DNA of 64,000 nucleotides, from contig JBGTEJ010000050.1 of the NCBI GenBank assembly GCA_041747855.1, forward strand, positions 49,089-113,088, read 5' to 3'. The notes under the pieces were generated by a model. That model was not told where the DNA came from. It ran no database searches and was given only the letters and a program-made list of their open reading frames with translations. Positions 25,814-34,691 of the stretch are shown one piece after another (the stretch's first letter is position 1; every line of letters starts with the position of its first letter). This DNA is from ZC4RG35 sp041747855. Lineage in GTDB: Bacteria; Actinomycetota; Acidimicrobiia; Spongiisociales; ZC4RG35. The translations under genes were made by a program, and so were the position numbers.

Positions 25814-27655
25814 GTGACCGACGCCGCAGTGCTCGCCGAGCGAGCCGAAATTGATGCCATAGCCGAGGGTCAGACCCTCGTCACCTATATGGACAGGAAT
25901 GCCGAATCCCACCCGGATCGGGATGCCATCCATTGGAAAGATGAGAACGGGTGGCAGGGCCTCACCTGGTCCCAGTACCGCCAGGCGGTGCACGAGGCCG
26001 CCGCCGGGCTTCAGACCCTGGGAGTCGGTCAGGGTGAATTCGTCGCCATCATGGCCGGGAACCGGCCCGAGCATGTCATCGCCGATTACGGCGTGGTGCA
26101 CACCGGGGCGACACCGGTCACCATCTACTCGACCCTGACCTCGCCTCAGGTGCAATACATCGCTGACAACTGCAACGCCACCGTGGCGATTCTCGAGGAC
26201 CTGGAGTTCATGAAGCGATGGGAGGAAATCAAGGCCGACCTCCCCAATCTCCGTTACGTGGTCCTCATGTCCGGCGCCGAGAACTACGACACCCTCGACT
26301 GGGTTCTCAGCTGGGACGATCTGCTCCGGCGAGGGAAGATGCGTCTTCAGGAAGACCCGGACTCGGTGGTCCGTTCGGCCTCCCGGGTCGGCCCTGACGC
26401 GCTGGCGACCCTGATCTACACGTCGGGGACAACGGGACAACCCAAGGGGGTCATGATCACCCAGGCGAACGTGGCATGGACTCTCGAGTCACTACGTCGT
26501 GCTGCCGACCTCGACATCGGTCCCCGGATGGTGTCTTATCTCCCGTTGGCGCATATCGCCGAGCGACTCTCCACCCACTACATGGGGACCTACCTCGTGG
26601 GTGAGGTCTGGTATTGCCCGAATCTCGCCGGTGTTCTCGAGTACATCCAGGAGGCCAGGCCGACAGTGTTCGTTGGTGTGCCCAGGGTTTACGAGAAGTT
26701 CCATGCCCGTCTCCAGGCCCGGTTCGCCGAGGCCGAAGGGGCCAAGAAGTTCCTGCTCTCCAAGGCGCTGTCCACCAACGCCAAGCGGGTGGATGCCGAG
26801 GCGGTCGGCAAGAAGGGCCCGGCACTAGCCGGCATCCTGGACAAGATCGTCCTCTCCAAGGTCAGGGAAGGCCTCGGGATGGATCAGGTGCAGATTGCGA
26901 TCACCGCGGCGGCACCGATCAGCCCCGACCTGGTGAAGTTCTTCATGACCATCGGAATCCCTCTCTACGAGCTCTTCGGGATGTCGGAGACGACCGGTCC
27001 GGCCACCACCAACCTTCCGGGGGCTTTCCGGATCGGATCGGTCGGGAGGCCGATACCCGGAGTCGAGGTGAAGACCCTCGATGACGGTGAGCTCCTCATG
27101 CGTGGCGGTGTCATCACCAAGGGCTACTACAAGCTCGATGACGCGACCCGGGAGAGCTTCGGGATGGACGGATGGTTGTACTCAGGCGACCTGGCCAGGA
27201 TCGACGAGGACGGATTCGTCTGGATCGTGGGCCGTAAGAAGGAGATCATCATCACCGCTGCCGGCAAGAACATCGCCCCGGCGCACTTGGAGACCATGCT
27301 CGGAAACCATCCGATCATCTCCAAGGCGGCCATGATCGGCGACGGTCGGAAGTTCCTCACCATGATCATCGCGCTCGACCCCGAGGAGGCCCCGGCATGG
27401 GCTGAGGTGAAGGGGATTCCGTTCACCGATCTCGCCAGCTTCTCTGAGTTGCCCGAGGTCCGGGCCGAGATAGAAGCGGCGGTCAATGCGGCCAACCAGA
27501 CCGTGGCATCAGTCGAACAGATCAAGAAGTGGGTTGTCGTCCCCCACGAATGGACACCGGACTCGGGTGAAGTGACGCCCTCGCTCAAGCTGAAACGACG
27601 GGTGGTCCTCGAAAAGTACGCCGACGACATCGAGAAGATGTACAGCGGGGTATGA
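25814..27655 (+). CDS. Long-chain fatty acid-CoA ligase (FadD15-like)
   Basis: A 613-residue AMP-forming acyl-CoA ligase. Seen: P-loop IYTSGTTGQPKGVMIT, YLPLAHIAER, a long helical insertion after VFVGVPRVYEKFHARLQ that is typical of the FadD15/long-chain ACSL group, LFGMSETTGPAT, YSGDLARIDEDGFVWIVGRKKE, and a C-terminal lysine region SLKLKRRVVLEKY. Start is GTG 25814 with an excellent Shine-Dalgarno AGGAGG at 25804-25809. The gene is 8 bp after mcr and overlaps the next SDR gene by 4 bp, so it should supply the CoA esters for that short pathway. Substrate length cannot be fixed from sequence. Confidence 0.93.
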   Translation: MTDAAVLAERAEIDAIAEGQTLVTYMDRNAESHPDRDAIHWKDENGWQGLTWSQYRQAVHEAAAGLQTLGVGQGEFVAIMAGNRPEHVIADYGVVHTGATPVTIYSTLTSPQVQYIADNCNATVAILEDLEFMKRWEEIKADLPNLRYVVLMSGAENYDTLDWVLSWDDLLRRGKMRLQEDPDSVVRSASRVGPDALATLIYTSGTTGQPKGVMITQANVAWTLESLRRAADLDIGPRMVSYLPLAHIAERLSTHYMGTYLVGEVWYCPNLAGVLEYIQEARPTVFVGVPRVYEKFHARLQARFAEAEGAKKFLLSKALSTNAKRVDAEAVGKKGPALAGILDKIVLSKVREGLGMDQVQIAITAAAPISPDLVKFFMTIGIPLYELFGMSETTGPATTNLPGAFRIGSVGRPIPGVEVKTLDDGELLMRGGVITKGYYKLDDATRESFGMDGWLYSGDLARIDEDGFVWIVGRKKEIIITAAGKNIAPAHLETMLGNHPIISKAAMIGDGRKFLTMIIALDPEEAPAWAEVKGIPFTDLASFSELPEVRAEIEAAVNAANQTVASVEQIKKWVVVPHEWTPDSGEVTPSLKLKRRVVLEKYADDIEKMYSGV

Positions 27656-28560
27656 CCGAACCGATAGCGTTCGACGGCCGGGTGGCGGTCGTCACCGGGG
27701 CCGGGGGAGGACTGGGCCGCACCTATGCCCTCGAACTGGCCCGTCGTGGGGCGCGGGTAGTGGTGAACGACCTGGGTGGGGCGGTCGATGGTTCCGGCGC
27801 AAGCTCATCGCCTGCCGACAAGGTGGTGTCAGAGATAACCGGGGCCGGGGGGGAGGCGGTGGCCAACTATGACTCGGTCTCGTCGCCCGATGGGGGAGAG
27901 GCGATCATCCAGTCCGCAGTAGACGCCTTCGGGACGGTCGACATCGTGGTCAGCAACGCCGGGATACTGCGTGACAAGTCCTATGCGAACCTCACTGCGG
28001 AGGAGATCTCCTCGGTCGTCGAAGTCCACCTCCGGGGCGGATTCAATGTCTCCCAACCCGCCTTCAAGATCATGAAGGCCAGCGGATACGGTCGGTTCGT
28101 CTTCGCCTCCTCGGGTTCCGGTCTGTTCGGAAACTTCGGGCAGGCCAACTACGGGGCGGCCAAGATGGGTCTGGTAGGTCTCAGCAACGTTCTCGCCATC
28201 GAAGGGGCCAAGTACAACATCAAGTCCAATGCCGTCGCCCCGATCGCCGGAACGAGGATGACCCAGGAGTTGCTGGGGCCGCTGGCCGACTCGTTCGCCG
28301 CCGAGCAGGTGGCGCCACTCGTCGTCTTCCTCTGCTCCGAGGCAAACCCCTACACCCATGAGGTCTTCACGGTGGGTGGGGGTCGCTACGGGAGAGTGTT
28401 CGTGGGGACGAATCGGGGCTGGTTCGCCGGAGCCGGGGTGGTGCCTACTGTCGAGGAGGTCGCCGCCAGCATGGAGACGATCAGAGACATCGAGGAGTAC
28501 CTGGTTCCCGCCAACAGCACCGAGGAGATCATGCTCATCGGTGAGATGCTCGCTGGCTGA
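27652..28560 (+). CDS. (3R)-hydroxyacyl-CoA dehydrogenase-like SDR (MFE-2 N-terminal type)
   Basis: A 302-residue short-chain dehydrogenase. Seen: VTGAGGGLGRTYALELARRG, VVNDLGGAVDGSG (acidic tip for NAD), DSVSSPDGGEAIIQSAVD, SNAGILRDKSYANLT, FASSGSGLFGNFGQANYGAAKMG with the catalytic Ser, Tyr and Lys, and IAGTRMT. The NDLGG and GILRD segments and the extended C-terminus are hallmarks of the dehydrogenase half of peroxisomal multifunctional enzyme type 2. The hydratase half is the next gene (TGATG overlap), so the two eukaryotic domains exist here as separate neighbours. It likely oxidises (3R)-hydroxyacyl-CoAs from branched acids; that role is inferred from family and neighbours. Confidence 0.9.
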   Translation: MTEPIAFDGRVAVVTGAGGGLGRTYALELARRGARVVVNDLGGAVDGSGASSSPADKVVSEITGAGGEAVANYDSVSSPDGGEAIIQSAVDAFGTVDIVVSNAGILRDKSYANLTAEEISSVVEVHLRGGFNVSQPAFKIMKASGYGRFVFASSGSGLFGNFGQANYGAAKMGLVGLSNVLAIEGAKYNIKSNAVAPIAGTRMTQELLGPLADSFAAEQVAPLVVFLCSEANPYTHEVFTVGGGRYGRVFVGTNRGWFAGAGVVPTVEEVAASMETIRDIEEYLVPANSTEEIMLIGEMLAG

Positions 28561-29426
28561 TGCCGATCGACGTCGAGAGGGCGTTGGCCGCTGAGATCCC
28601 GGGTCTCGCATACGCATGGGATGAGAAGGATGTGATCCTCTACAACCTGGCGGTGGGTGCGGGGGTGCCACCTACCGAGTCGCGCGAGCTGCGTTACACC
28701 TTCGAAGGCGACCTGGTGGTCCTTCCCGGGTTCGGGACGATTCCCCCCTTCAGCATGATGATGGGTCTGGTCTCCGCCGACGGTATGGAGATCAGCCTCA
28801 CCCAGATACTCCACGGCGATCAGGACCTGACCGTTCACGGTCCGATTCCCACGTCCGGCTCGGTGACCCAGTCCGGTCGCATCACGGACGTCTACGACAA
28901 AGGCAAGGGGGCACTTGTGGTTTTCGAAGTGGTGTCCGTCCTGGACAGGTCGGGCGAGCCGTTGTTCACCAACCGCTCGGGGATCTATGTCCGGGGTGAG
29001 GGTGGTTTCGGCGGGGAATCCGGGCCTCCCGCCTCGAATCAGCCGCCGTCCCGGGAACCCGACCTCGTCATCGAGTCGGTGACACTGCCCCAACAGGCCT
29101 TGCTCTACAGACAGGCGTCTGGTGATCGAAACCCACTTCATGCCGATCCGGGCTTCGCCGCTTTCGCCGGTTACGACCGGCCCATCCTGCACGGGTTGTG
29201 CACATACGGGATGGTGGCCAAGGTGGTGACCGACACGGTTCTCGAGACCGACCCGTCACGATTTGGGAGATTCACCGCCCGATTCTCGGGTCATGTTTTT
29301 CCGGGTGAGACACTGGTGACTTCGATTTGGGAGACCGACGGTGGAGCCGTCGTCTCGACGACTACCGCTGAGCGTGGCCTACCAGTGTTGTCCAACGCCG
29401 CGGTCGTGGTCTCAGGCCGAAACTAG
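28560..29426 (+). CDS. MaoC-like enoyl-CoA hydratase 2
   Basis: A 288-residue double-hotdog hydratase. The C-terminal hotdog holds the hydratase 2 motif: LLYRQASGDRNPLHADPGFA, then GYDRPILHGLCTYGM, with the catalytic Asp and His. The N-terminal hotdog is degenerate and contains TFEGDLVVLPGFGTIPPF. This arrangement equals the hydratase 2 half of eukaryotic MFE-2 and the mycobacterial HTD2/ChsH-like enzymes. It makes (3R)-hydroxyacyl-CoA for the upstream SDR. ATG 28560 shares a base with the upstream TGA. The final 4 bp overlap the convergent L,D-transpeptidase gene. An acyl-CoA dehydrogenase and thiolase are missing from this cluster. Confidence 0.93.
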   Translation: MPIDVERALAAEIPGLAYAWDEKDVILYNLAVGAGVPPTESRELRYTFEGDLVVLPGFGTIPPFSMMMGLVSADGMEISLTQILHGDQDLTVHGPIPTSGSVTQSGRITDVYDKGKGALVVFEVVSVLDRSGEPLFTNRSGIYVRGEGGFGGESGPPASNQPPSREPDLVIESVTLPQQALLYRQASGDRNPLHADPGFAAFAGYDRPILHGLCTYGMVAKVVTDTVLETDPSRFGRFTARFSGHVFPGETLVTSIWETDGGAVVSTTTAERGLPVLSNAAVVVSGRN

Positions 29427-30175
29427 GGTCGGATCTCGACGGGGGTGCCCACGGGCACCATGGCGGCGAGACGGGTCACGTGTTGGTTGCGGAGTCTCAC
29501 ACAGCCCAGCGATGCCGAGGTCCCGATCGTCTCAGGTCGGTTCGTACCGTGGATCCCGATGATCCCGTCTCCACCGTTGAACTCGCTGATCGTGTCGGAT
29601 CGTCCCGAGAGGGCGAGGGCGTACGGGCCAAAGGGGCCACCCGAACGGCTGACGCGCACATTGTCGGTGACGAAGAAGGTACCCGTCGGGGTCGGATTGC
29701 GAGCCGTTCCGATTGCTACCGTTGCCCTGAACATCTCGACTCCATCCTGGTGATACACCAGCTCACGATCACTCAGGTCGATGACGATCTTTCCTCCGGC
29801 CACATAGAAGTGGACGTCATCGTCGGTGCGGATCCAGCCCGTGGAACCGTTCGGCCGCTTCGGGAGCATCACCTCGACCCACCCGTCCACCGGCTCAGCG
29901 ACCGCGACGAGGACTGTGGTGTTGCCGATGACTGACACTCCCTTCTGGACCATGAAGGCTTGGTCGTCTCCCGGATTGCGGTAGACCTCTACGTCGGCGG
30001 TGATCAAGGCGACGAGTGTGGAGCCTTCGGCGATCCCGGATTGGAAGCGGTAACCGGCTTCGACGGCGAGCGGGGCGGCGGTCGAGGGGCTCGCGGCGAG
30101 CGCGGGCAGGATGCCAGCAGCCAGTGGCAGTAGAGAAACGGCGAGGATCGACAACACGATCCGGGTCTTCATCAT
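29423..30175 (-). CDS. L,D-transpeptidase (YkuD), secreted
   Basis: About 250 residues: a signal peptide (MMKTRIVLSILAVSLLPLAAG, cleavage probably after ALA), an SH3-like region (EVYRNPGDDQAFMVQKGV, then GWVEVMLPKRPNGSTGW), and a C-terminal YkuD domain with IGIHGTNRPETIGTSAS and SLGCVRLRN, which carries the catalytic His and Cys. It should form 3-3 peptidoglycan cross-links or attach proteins outside the membrane. Start ATG 30175 or the next ATG 30172; a TACCCT box 7 nt upstream of 30172 is consistent with a near-leaderless start. It is divergent from pckA and convergent with maoC. Confidence 0.92.
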   Translation of the reverse strand: MMKTRIVLSILAVSLLPLAAGILPALAASPSTAAPLAVEAGYRFQSGIAEGSTLVALITADVEVYRNPGDDQAFMVQKGVSVIGNTTVLVAVAEPVDGWVEVMLPKRPNGSTGWIRTDDDVHFYVAGGKIVIDLSDRELVYHQDGVEMFRATVAIGTARNPTPTGTFFVTDNVRVSRSGGPFGPYALALSGRSDTISEFNGGDGIIGIHGTNRPETIGTSASLGCVRLRNQHVTRLAAMVPVGTPVEIRP

Positions 30176-30295
30176 CTCAAGGGTATATCGGTCGTGGAAC
30201 GAACCGCGTTGAGAAGCTAGGCGTATTCTTCCTCTCAACCGTGTCGCGATTACGCTCACCTGTCCCCTTAGTTGTGTGAGGTCAGAACAATCAGC

Positions 30296-31825
30296 ATGTT
30301 CCAGCTACCCGAGGCACGGTCCGTCGAGAAGAATCCGAGTCAGGCGAGACTCCGTGAACTCGCGATGGGGGACCCGCGGATCACCGAAACTGAGTTCGGA
30401 AACTTGAACTTTCGGGCGAGGATCACCGCCCGGTTGAACAATTCGACCTTCTTTGTGGCCGATGAAGAGATCCCCAAGAAGCGGATGTCCCGGGCCGATG
30501 CCGACAAGTGGGCTGCCCTTCAGGACGAATACATAAAGAATGCGGACATGCTCTTGGTGGAGGGCTACATCGGGCCCGACCCCGGGTTCCGCACCGGGAC
30601 CCGTTTATACATGGAGGCCAGTCAGCCGAACATCCCGGGGATGCAGAAACACCTCTACTTCCCGCCTGATGATGAGTGGAAAGCGGAGTTCACCGTCATC
30701 TACACCCCGGGTCTGCCCGGAGAAGGGATGCCGAACGACTGTCTGATTCTCATCGATCTCGACAACTGGGTGACCAGGGTCTTCGGCTCCGACTATTTCG
30801 GGGAGTCGAAGATGGGTGGTCTCAGGATGTGGAACAAGCTGGTGTTCGACCGGGGGGGTTTGGCCCTTCACGCCGGGTTGAAGACGTTCCCTGCGGAGTC
30901 GACTCGAAGTGGCGAAGAAGAGTCGATGCTGATCATCGGGCTGTCGGGCACTGGGAAGACAACGACAACGTTTCGTCAGCAGTTGGGTTCTCTTCCGGTC
31001 CAGGATGACTTCGTGGCCCTCATGTCCGGCGGGGAGGTTCATACCACGGAAGCCGGCTGTTTCGCCAAGACATTCGGTTTGGACCCTGACGACGAGCCCA
31101 CCATCTACGGCGGGACAACACGGCACGACGCCTGGCTGGAGAACGTCTCCGTCGACGAGGACGGCAGGGTCGACTTCTTCGACACTTCCTATACGGCGAA
31201 CGGAAGATGCACCTTTCCTCTCGCCAACATCCGGCATCGGGATCCGAGGGATGTCCCGCGGGCCAGGTACCTCCTGATCCTGAATCGCTCTGACCATGTG
31301 ATACCAGCGGTGGCGCGACTCGATCGCGCCCAGATCGCGGCTTACTTCATGCTCGGCGAGTCCAAGGGAACCTCAGCAGGTGGGGCTGCCGAGGCAGGGA
31401 AGAGCCTCCGGGTGCCAGGTACCAACCCCTTCTTCTTCAACGATGATGCGATGCAAGGCAACCGTCTGGTGGATCTGCTCGAAACAATGCCCGACCTGGA
31501 GGCCTTCGTCCTCAACACCGGGCGGATAGGTGGGGAGGGGGACGACTCCAAGAAGATCGGGATCCCCGACTCTTCGGCGATCGTGCAGGGCATAGTCGAT
31601 GGCTCGATCGAGTGGGCACCCGACCCCGACTTTGGCTATGACACCGCGGTGTTTGTCGCCGGGGTGGAGGACACCGAACTGCTAAATCCCCGTCTCCTCT
31701 ACGAACGGACCGGTCGAGCCGGCGAATATGAGGCCATCGTGGCCCGTCTCAAGAAGGAGCGGGCGGAGTACCTTGCTGGCTATCCGGACCTCAATCCGGT
31801 GGTCACCGGCGGTTTGGGTGGATGA
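30296..31825 (+). CDS. pckA: Phosphoenolpyruvate carboxykinase (ATP), divergent
   Basis: A 509-residue gluconeogenic enzyme that converts oxaloacetate and ATP to PEP. The kinase core is clear: P-loop IIGLSGTGKTTTT, QDDFVAL in the place of the usual GDDEH, EAGCFAKTFGLDPDDEPTIY (usual EGGCYAKT...EPEI), and YTANGRCTFPL with the conserved Arg. The C-terminal half has SKGTSAGGAAEAGKS in place of the usual TAGTE motif. The N-terminal half is unlike Escherichia PckA, so this is a divergent clade. ATG 30296 has GAGGT 13 nt upstream. It is divergent from the L,D-transpeptidase and abuts thiN tail to tail with no gap. Confidence 0.82.
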   Translation: MFQLPEARSVEKNPSQARLRELAMGDPRITETEFGNLNFRARITARLNNSTFFVADEEIPKKRMSRADADKWAALQDEYIKNADMLLVEGYIGPDPGFRTGTRLYMEASQPNIPGMQKHLYFPPDDEWKAEFTVIYTPGLPGEGMPNDCLILIDLDNWVTRVFGSDYFGESKMGGLRMWNKLVFDRGGLALHAGLKTFPAESTRSGEEESMLIIGLSGTGKTTTTFRQQLGSLPVQDDFVALMSGGEVHTTEAGCFAKTFGLDPDDEPTIYGGTTRHDAWLENVSVDEDGRVDFFDTSYTANGRCTFPLANIRHRDPRDVPRARYLLILNRSDHVIPAVARLDRAQIAAYFMLGESKGTSAGGAAEAGKSLRVPGTNPFFFNDDAMQGNRLVDLLETMPDLEAFVLNTGRIGGEGDDSKKIGIPDSSAIVQGIVDGSIEWAPDPDFGYDTAVFVAGVEDTELLNPRLLYERTGRAGEYEAIVARLKKERAEYLAGYPDLNPVVTGGLGG

Positions 31826-32455
31826 TCACACCTCTTCGAGTGGTAGGACGACGAGTACGACTCCGCCATCGACCGATATCCCCGCCTGGTTGGAGTCGAA
31901 ACGGTTGGAGACCCCGCGGGTGGTCCCCGGATCCAGGTAATCGCCGTTGAGGTTCCAAGCCAGCCCGGTGGTCACCACGCCCGATGCCGGGCCGTGCATC
32001 GGTATCAGGCTCAGCAGAGACCCTCTCTGACCCTGGATGATGCGGTGACCGCGGATCACGTGGGCTCGACCACGTGCCGAGATCCAGTCGATCTCCTCGA
32101 CCGCACTCCATTTGGAGGCTGTGAGGAGGGTGGCGAGGGCGAGTTCGTGGTCGTGTCGCCCTCCGGTCCCGCCAACCACGACTATCCGGCGTGGCTGAAG
32201 CTTGACCGCATGCTCGAGGGCCAGTTCCAGGTCGGTGGCGTCCTTGTCCTCCGGGTGTTCCTCGACTGTGATGCTTTCAGGGACGGTTGCGATCGAGTCG
32301 AGGTCTCCGACTATCACGTCGACTGATACTCCCAGTCTGGTGGCGACGTCATAACCACCATTGGCGGCGACCACCAGCTCGGCCCGCGGTAGTCCGTCGA
32401 GGATCGAGTGGGGAGGGGTCTCACCGGCACCGAAGATGATGACTGTGTCGATCAT
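31826..32455 (-). CDS. thiN: Thiamine diphosphokinase
   Basis: A 209-residue kinase that makes thiamine diphosphate from thiamine and ATP. Seen: FGAGETPP, VVAANGGYDVATRLG, IVGDLDSI, EDKDATDLELALEHA and GGTGGRHDHELA in order, as in the bacterial/eukaryotic TPK family. The C-terminal beta domain contains GLAWNLNGDYLDPGTTRGVSN, which resembles the thiamine-binding segment (GLKYPL-type). Start ATG 32455 (MIDTVIIFGAG). It stands alone, divergent from nfuA. Its product serves MenD and AceE in this window. Confidence 0.92.
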   Translation of the reverse strand: MIDTVIIFGAGETPPHSILDGLPRAELVVAANGGYDVATRLGVSVDVIVGDLDSIATVPESITVEEHPEDKDATDLELALEHAVKLQPRRIVVVGGTGGRHDHELALATLLTASKWSAVEEIDWISARGRAHVIRGHRIIQGQRGSLLSLIPMHGPASGVVTTGLAWNLNGDYLDPGTTRGVSNRFDSNQAGISVDGGVVLVVLPLEEV

Positions 32456-32601
32456 GCCAAACGAGTCAAATGACAAAATCGTCTTACGCGCAGATGCGCG
32501 GGTAAGAGGTGACCGTCAAGTAGAGGTTTAGGGTTGGCTGCTGAGCAGACATTGAGTTTTTGGGCATAAGTACCTTCCCGTGAGAGTTACCATGGTGGCA
32601 G

Positions 32602-33243
32602 ATGATTGATTCCAAAGTTCTCACCATTGCACCGGACGCCCTCGACATGATCATCCAGCTCCGCGACAACGAGCCGGGTGAAGAAGAATTCGCCCTCTCC
32701 ATCGAGGTGACCGGGCTGACCGGCCTCCAGTTCTCCTACGAGCTCGCATTCGTGCCGCTTTCCGACAAAGCCGAGGACTGGGTTCTCGAACGTCATGCCG
32801 AGCTTGCCGTCATCTTCCCCGTCTCGAATGTCGAGAAGCTGGATGGTGCCGCCCTGGAACTGACCGACAGCGGGTTGGCGATGAACAACCCCAACACCCC
32901 GTCGTCGCCGTCCATACCGGGAATGACCGGTGAGCTTTCGGGGCCATTGGCCGAGCAGGTTCAGCAGGTTCTCGAAGAACAGATCAACCCGTTCATCGCA
33001 TCCCACGGCGGTGGTGCCGAACTGGTGGGTGTGGATGGAACCGTCGCCTATCTCCGGCTCCATGGCGGGTGCCAGGGCTGTGGAATGGCCCAAGTGACAC
33101 TCCGTCAAGGCATCGAGAGGGCATTGCTCGACGCCATCGAGGAGTTGACCAGCGTGGTCGACGTCACCGACCATCTCTCCGGGGAGAACCCCTATTACGC
33201 CGCGGCTGGGGCCGTCCAGGACCATTCGGGTCACAACCACTGA
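32602..33243 (+). CDS. nfuA: NfuA-like Fe-S cluster carrier
   Basis: A 213-residue protein: an N-terminal degenerate A-type/HesB-like domain (IAPDALDMIIQLRDNE onward) and a C-terminal Nfu domain with the cluster-binding C-x2-C in LRLHGGCQGCGMAQVTL. The tail ends in DHSGHNH, a histidine-rich end. Such proteins deliver 4Fe-4S clusters to target enzymes. Start ATG 32602; a TACCAT box (32588-32593) lies 8 nt upstream, so the 5' leader is very short. The 146-bp region to thiN holds only promoter-like sequence and no further feature I can support. Confidence 0.92.
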   Translation: MIDSKVLTIAPDALDMIIQLRDNEPGEEEFALSIEVTGLTGLQFSYELAFVPLSDKAEDWVLERHAELAVIFPVSNVEKLDGAALELTDSGLAMNNPNTPSSPSIPGMTGELSGPLAEQVQQVLEEQINPFIASHGGGAELVGVDGTVAYLRLHGGCQGCGMAQVTLRQGIERALLDAIEELTSVVDVTDHLSGENPYYAAAGAVQDHSGHNH

Positions 33244-33260
33244 TTCCGCACGTCTGAAAC

Positions 33261-33827
33261 ATGGCCGGCTTCACCCGTGAGGATCTGGCCGCTTACAAGA
33301 ACCGACCCGTCGATGATCTGATCGGCGATGGGGCCCGGCTCATGGTGGTCGGCATCAATCCCGGCCTGTGGACGGCCGCAACCAACACTCACTTCTGTCA
33401 TCCCACCAACCGTTTCTATCCGGCGCTCCGCTTGGCCGGCATGATCGAGTGGGACCTGGACCCGACCTCTGGCTTGACCATCCAACAGAGGGCCTCACTC
33501 ATCGACAAGGGGATCGCGATCACCAACCTGGTGAATCGGGCCACCGCCCGGGCCGACGAACTGGATGCCGACGAGCTGAAGACCGGTGCGACACGTCTCA
33601 CCCTCTTGGCTTCAGAAGTCCGCCCGAAGGTGGTGGCGGTTGCTGGCGTCACGGCGTATAGGACTGCCTTTGGACGCCCCAAGGCGGCTCTGGGACCCCA
33701 AACGGAGGGCATAGGCGCATCAGAACTCTGGGTGATCCCCAACCCAAGCGGGCTAAATACCCACGTTTCGGCTGCCGATATGGCTGCATGGCTCCGACAA
33801 GTAGGTTCCGTAGCCGGGTTGACCTGA
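33261..33827 (+). CDS. mug: Mismatch-specific uracil/thymine DNA glycosylase
   Basis: A 188-residue DNA glycosylase of the Mug/TDG family that removes uracil or thymine from G mismatches. Seen: motif A GINPGLWTAATNTHF with the catalytic Asn, CHPTNRFYPALRLAG, GIAITNLVNRATARADEL and motif B VIPNPSGLN. These follow Escherichia Mug along the whole length. Start ATG 33261, 17 bp after nfuA, so co-transcription is likely. The extra C-terminal SAADMAAWLRQVG is a normal closing helix. Confidence 0.93.
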   Translation: MAGFTREDLAAYKNRPVDDLIGDGARLMVVGINPGLWTAATNTHFCHPTNRFYPALRLAGMIEWDLDPTSGLTIQQRASLIDKGIAITNLVNRATARADELDADELKTGATRLTLLASEVRPKVVAVAGVTAYRTAFGRPKAALGPQTEGIGASELWVIPNPSGLNTHVSAADMAAWLRQVGSVAGLT

Positions 33828-33851
33828 CCTTTGGGTATAGGATTTGAATCT

Positions 33852-34691
33852 GTGACTGGTGAGATGACAACAACCGATACGGCACCGAGGGCGGTGCCCA
33901 GGGTTGGCACTTCCCTCATTTTGGTGTCGGTGCTCGGCTCCACGCTGGGCATCCTCGTGGCACAGTTTTTGGACAATCTCGGGGTGGGGCTGCTTGCCGA
34001 GATCATGGGCGGCGATGCGGTGGTATTCAACAATCGCGTCGAGCTCGAAGGCGTATCCGATCTCGCATGGGCCGGGGGTTTCCTTCTCTGTCTCATCGTA
34101 GGCTTCAGTTGTCTGATCGCCTATCCCAACCTCCGTGATCGCGGTGCCGGTAGGTTGGTTTTCCTCTGGGTGCTGTTGCACACATTGCGTCAGGCCATGA
34201 CCGCGGCGATCAACCTTCCCATGGACGAAACCAGTCGTCTGGCCAGGGCTTATGCCACGCTCGAGGCCCCTGGAGGTCTTGACGTCGTCATCGCGGCGGG
34301 TGGGGCGATAGGGCTCCTTCTCATCGCCCTGTCGGCGGCCGCCGCCTTCCTCGCGTTCGCACCACACCGCAAAGTGGTGTCAACTGGCAAGAAGCGTCTG
34401 ACCTTCGCGCTTTGGGTGATCCTGATCCCGGCAGTGGCTGCGGCCTTCCTGGCGATCCCGTTCTTCATGCCGGACGCCGAGAGCTTGGTGGTGAGGATGT
34501 TGCCATTCACCCCGATCATGTTCCTCGCCACCCTCGCCGCGGCACCCGGGACCACGACGGTTCAGGGGCCCGACGAGGAGCGGATGACCCGGTTCCCGTG
34601 GGGGTTGCTCATCTTCCTGGGCGTGGTGTTGGTGGTCCACGTCTGGATCCTCCGCGGAGGTTTCAGCGTCGACCCCCGTCAGTGGGGCTAG
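33852..34691 (+). CDS. Hypothetical membrane protein, about seven helices
   Basis: About 279 residues with no family I recognise. Hydrophobic segments are visible at TSLILVSVLGSTLGILVAQF, WAGGFLLCLIVGFSCLIAYP, GRLVFLWVLLHTLR, VIAAGGAIGLLLIALSAAAA, LTFALWVILIPAVAAAFLAI, MLPFTPIMFLATLAAAPG and WGLLIFLGVVLVVHVWILRG. Loops are short, so it is nearly all membrane. Start uncertain: GTG 33852 has AGGA nine nt upstream; ATG 33864 is an alternative. It follows mug by 24 bp and overlaps the end of aceE by 4 bp on the other strand. Confidence 0.78.
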   Translation: MTGEMTTTDTAPRAVPRVGTSLILVSVLGSTLGILVAQFLDNLGVGLLAEIMGGDAVVFNNRVELEGVSDLAWAGGFLLCLIVGFSCLIAYPNLRDRGAGRLVFLWVLLHTLRQAMTAAINLPMDETSRLARAYATLEAPGGLDVVIAAGGAIGLLLIALSAAAAFLAFAPHRKVVSTGKKRLTFALWVILIPAVAAAFLAIPFFMPDAESLVVRMLPFTPIMFLATLAAAPGTTTVQGPDEERMTRFPWGLLIFLGVVLVVHVWILRGGFSVDPRQWG

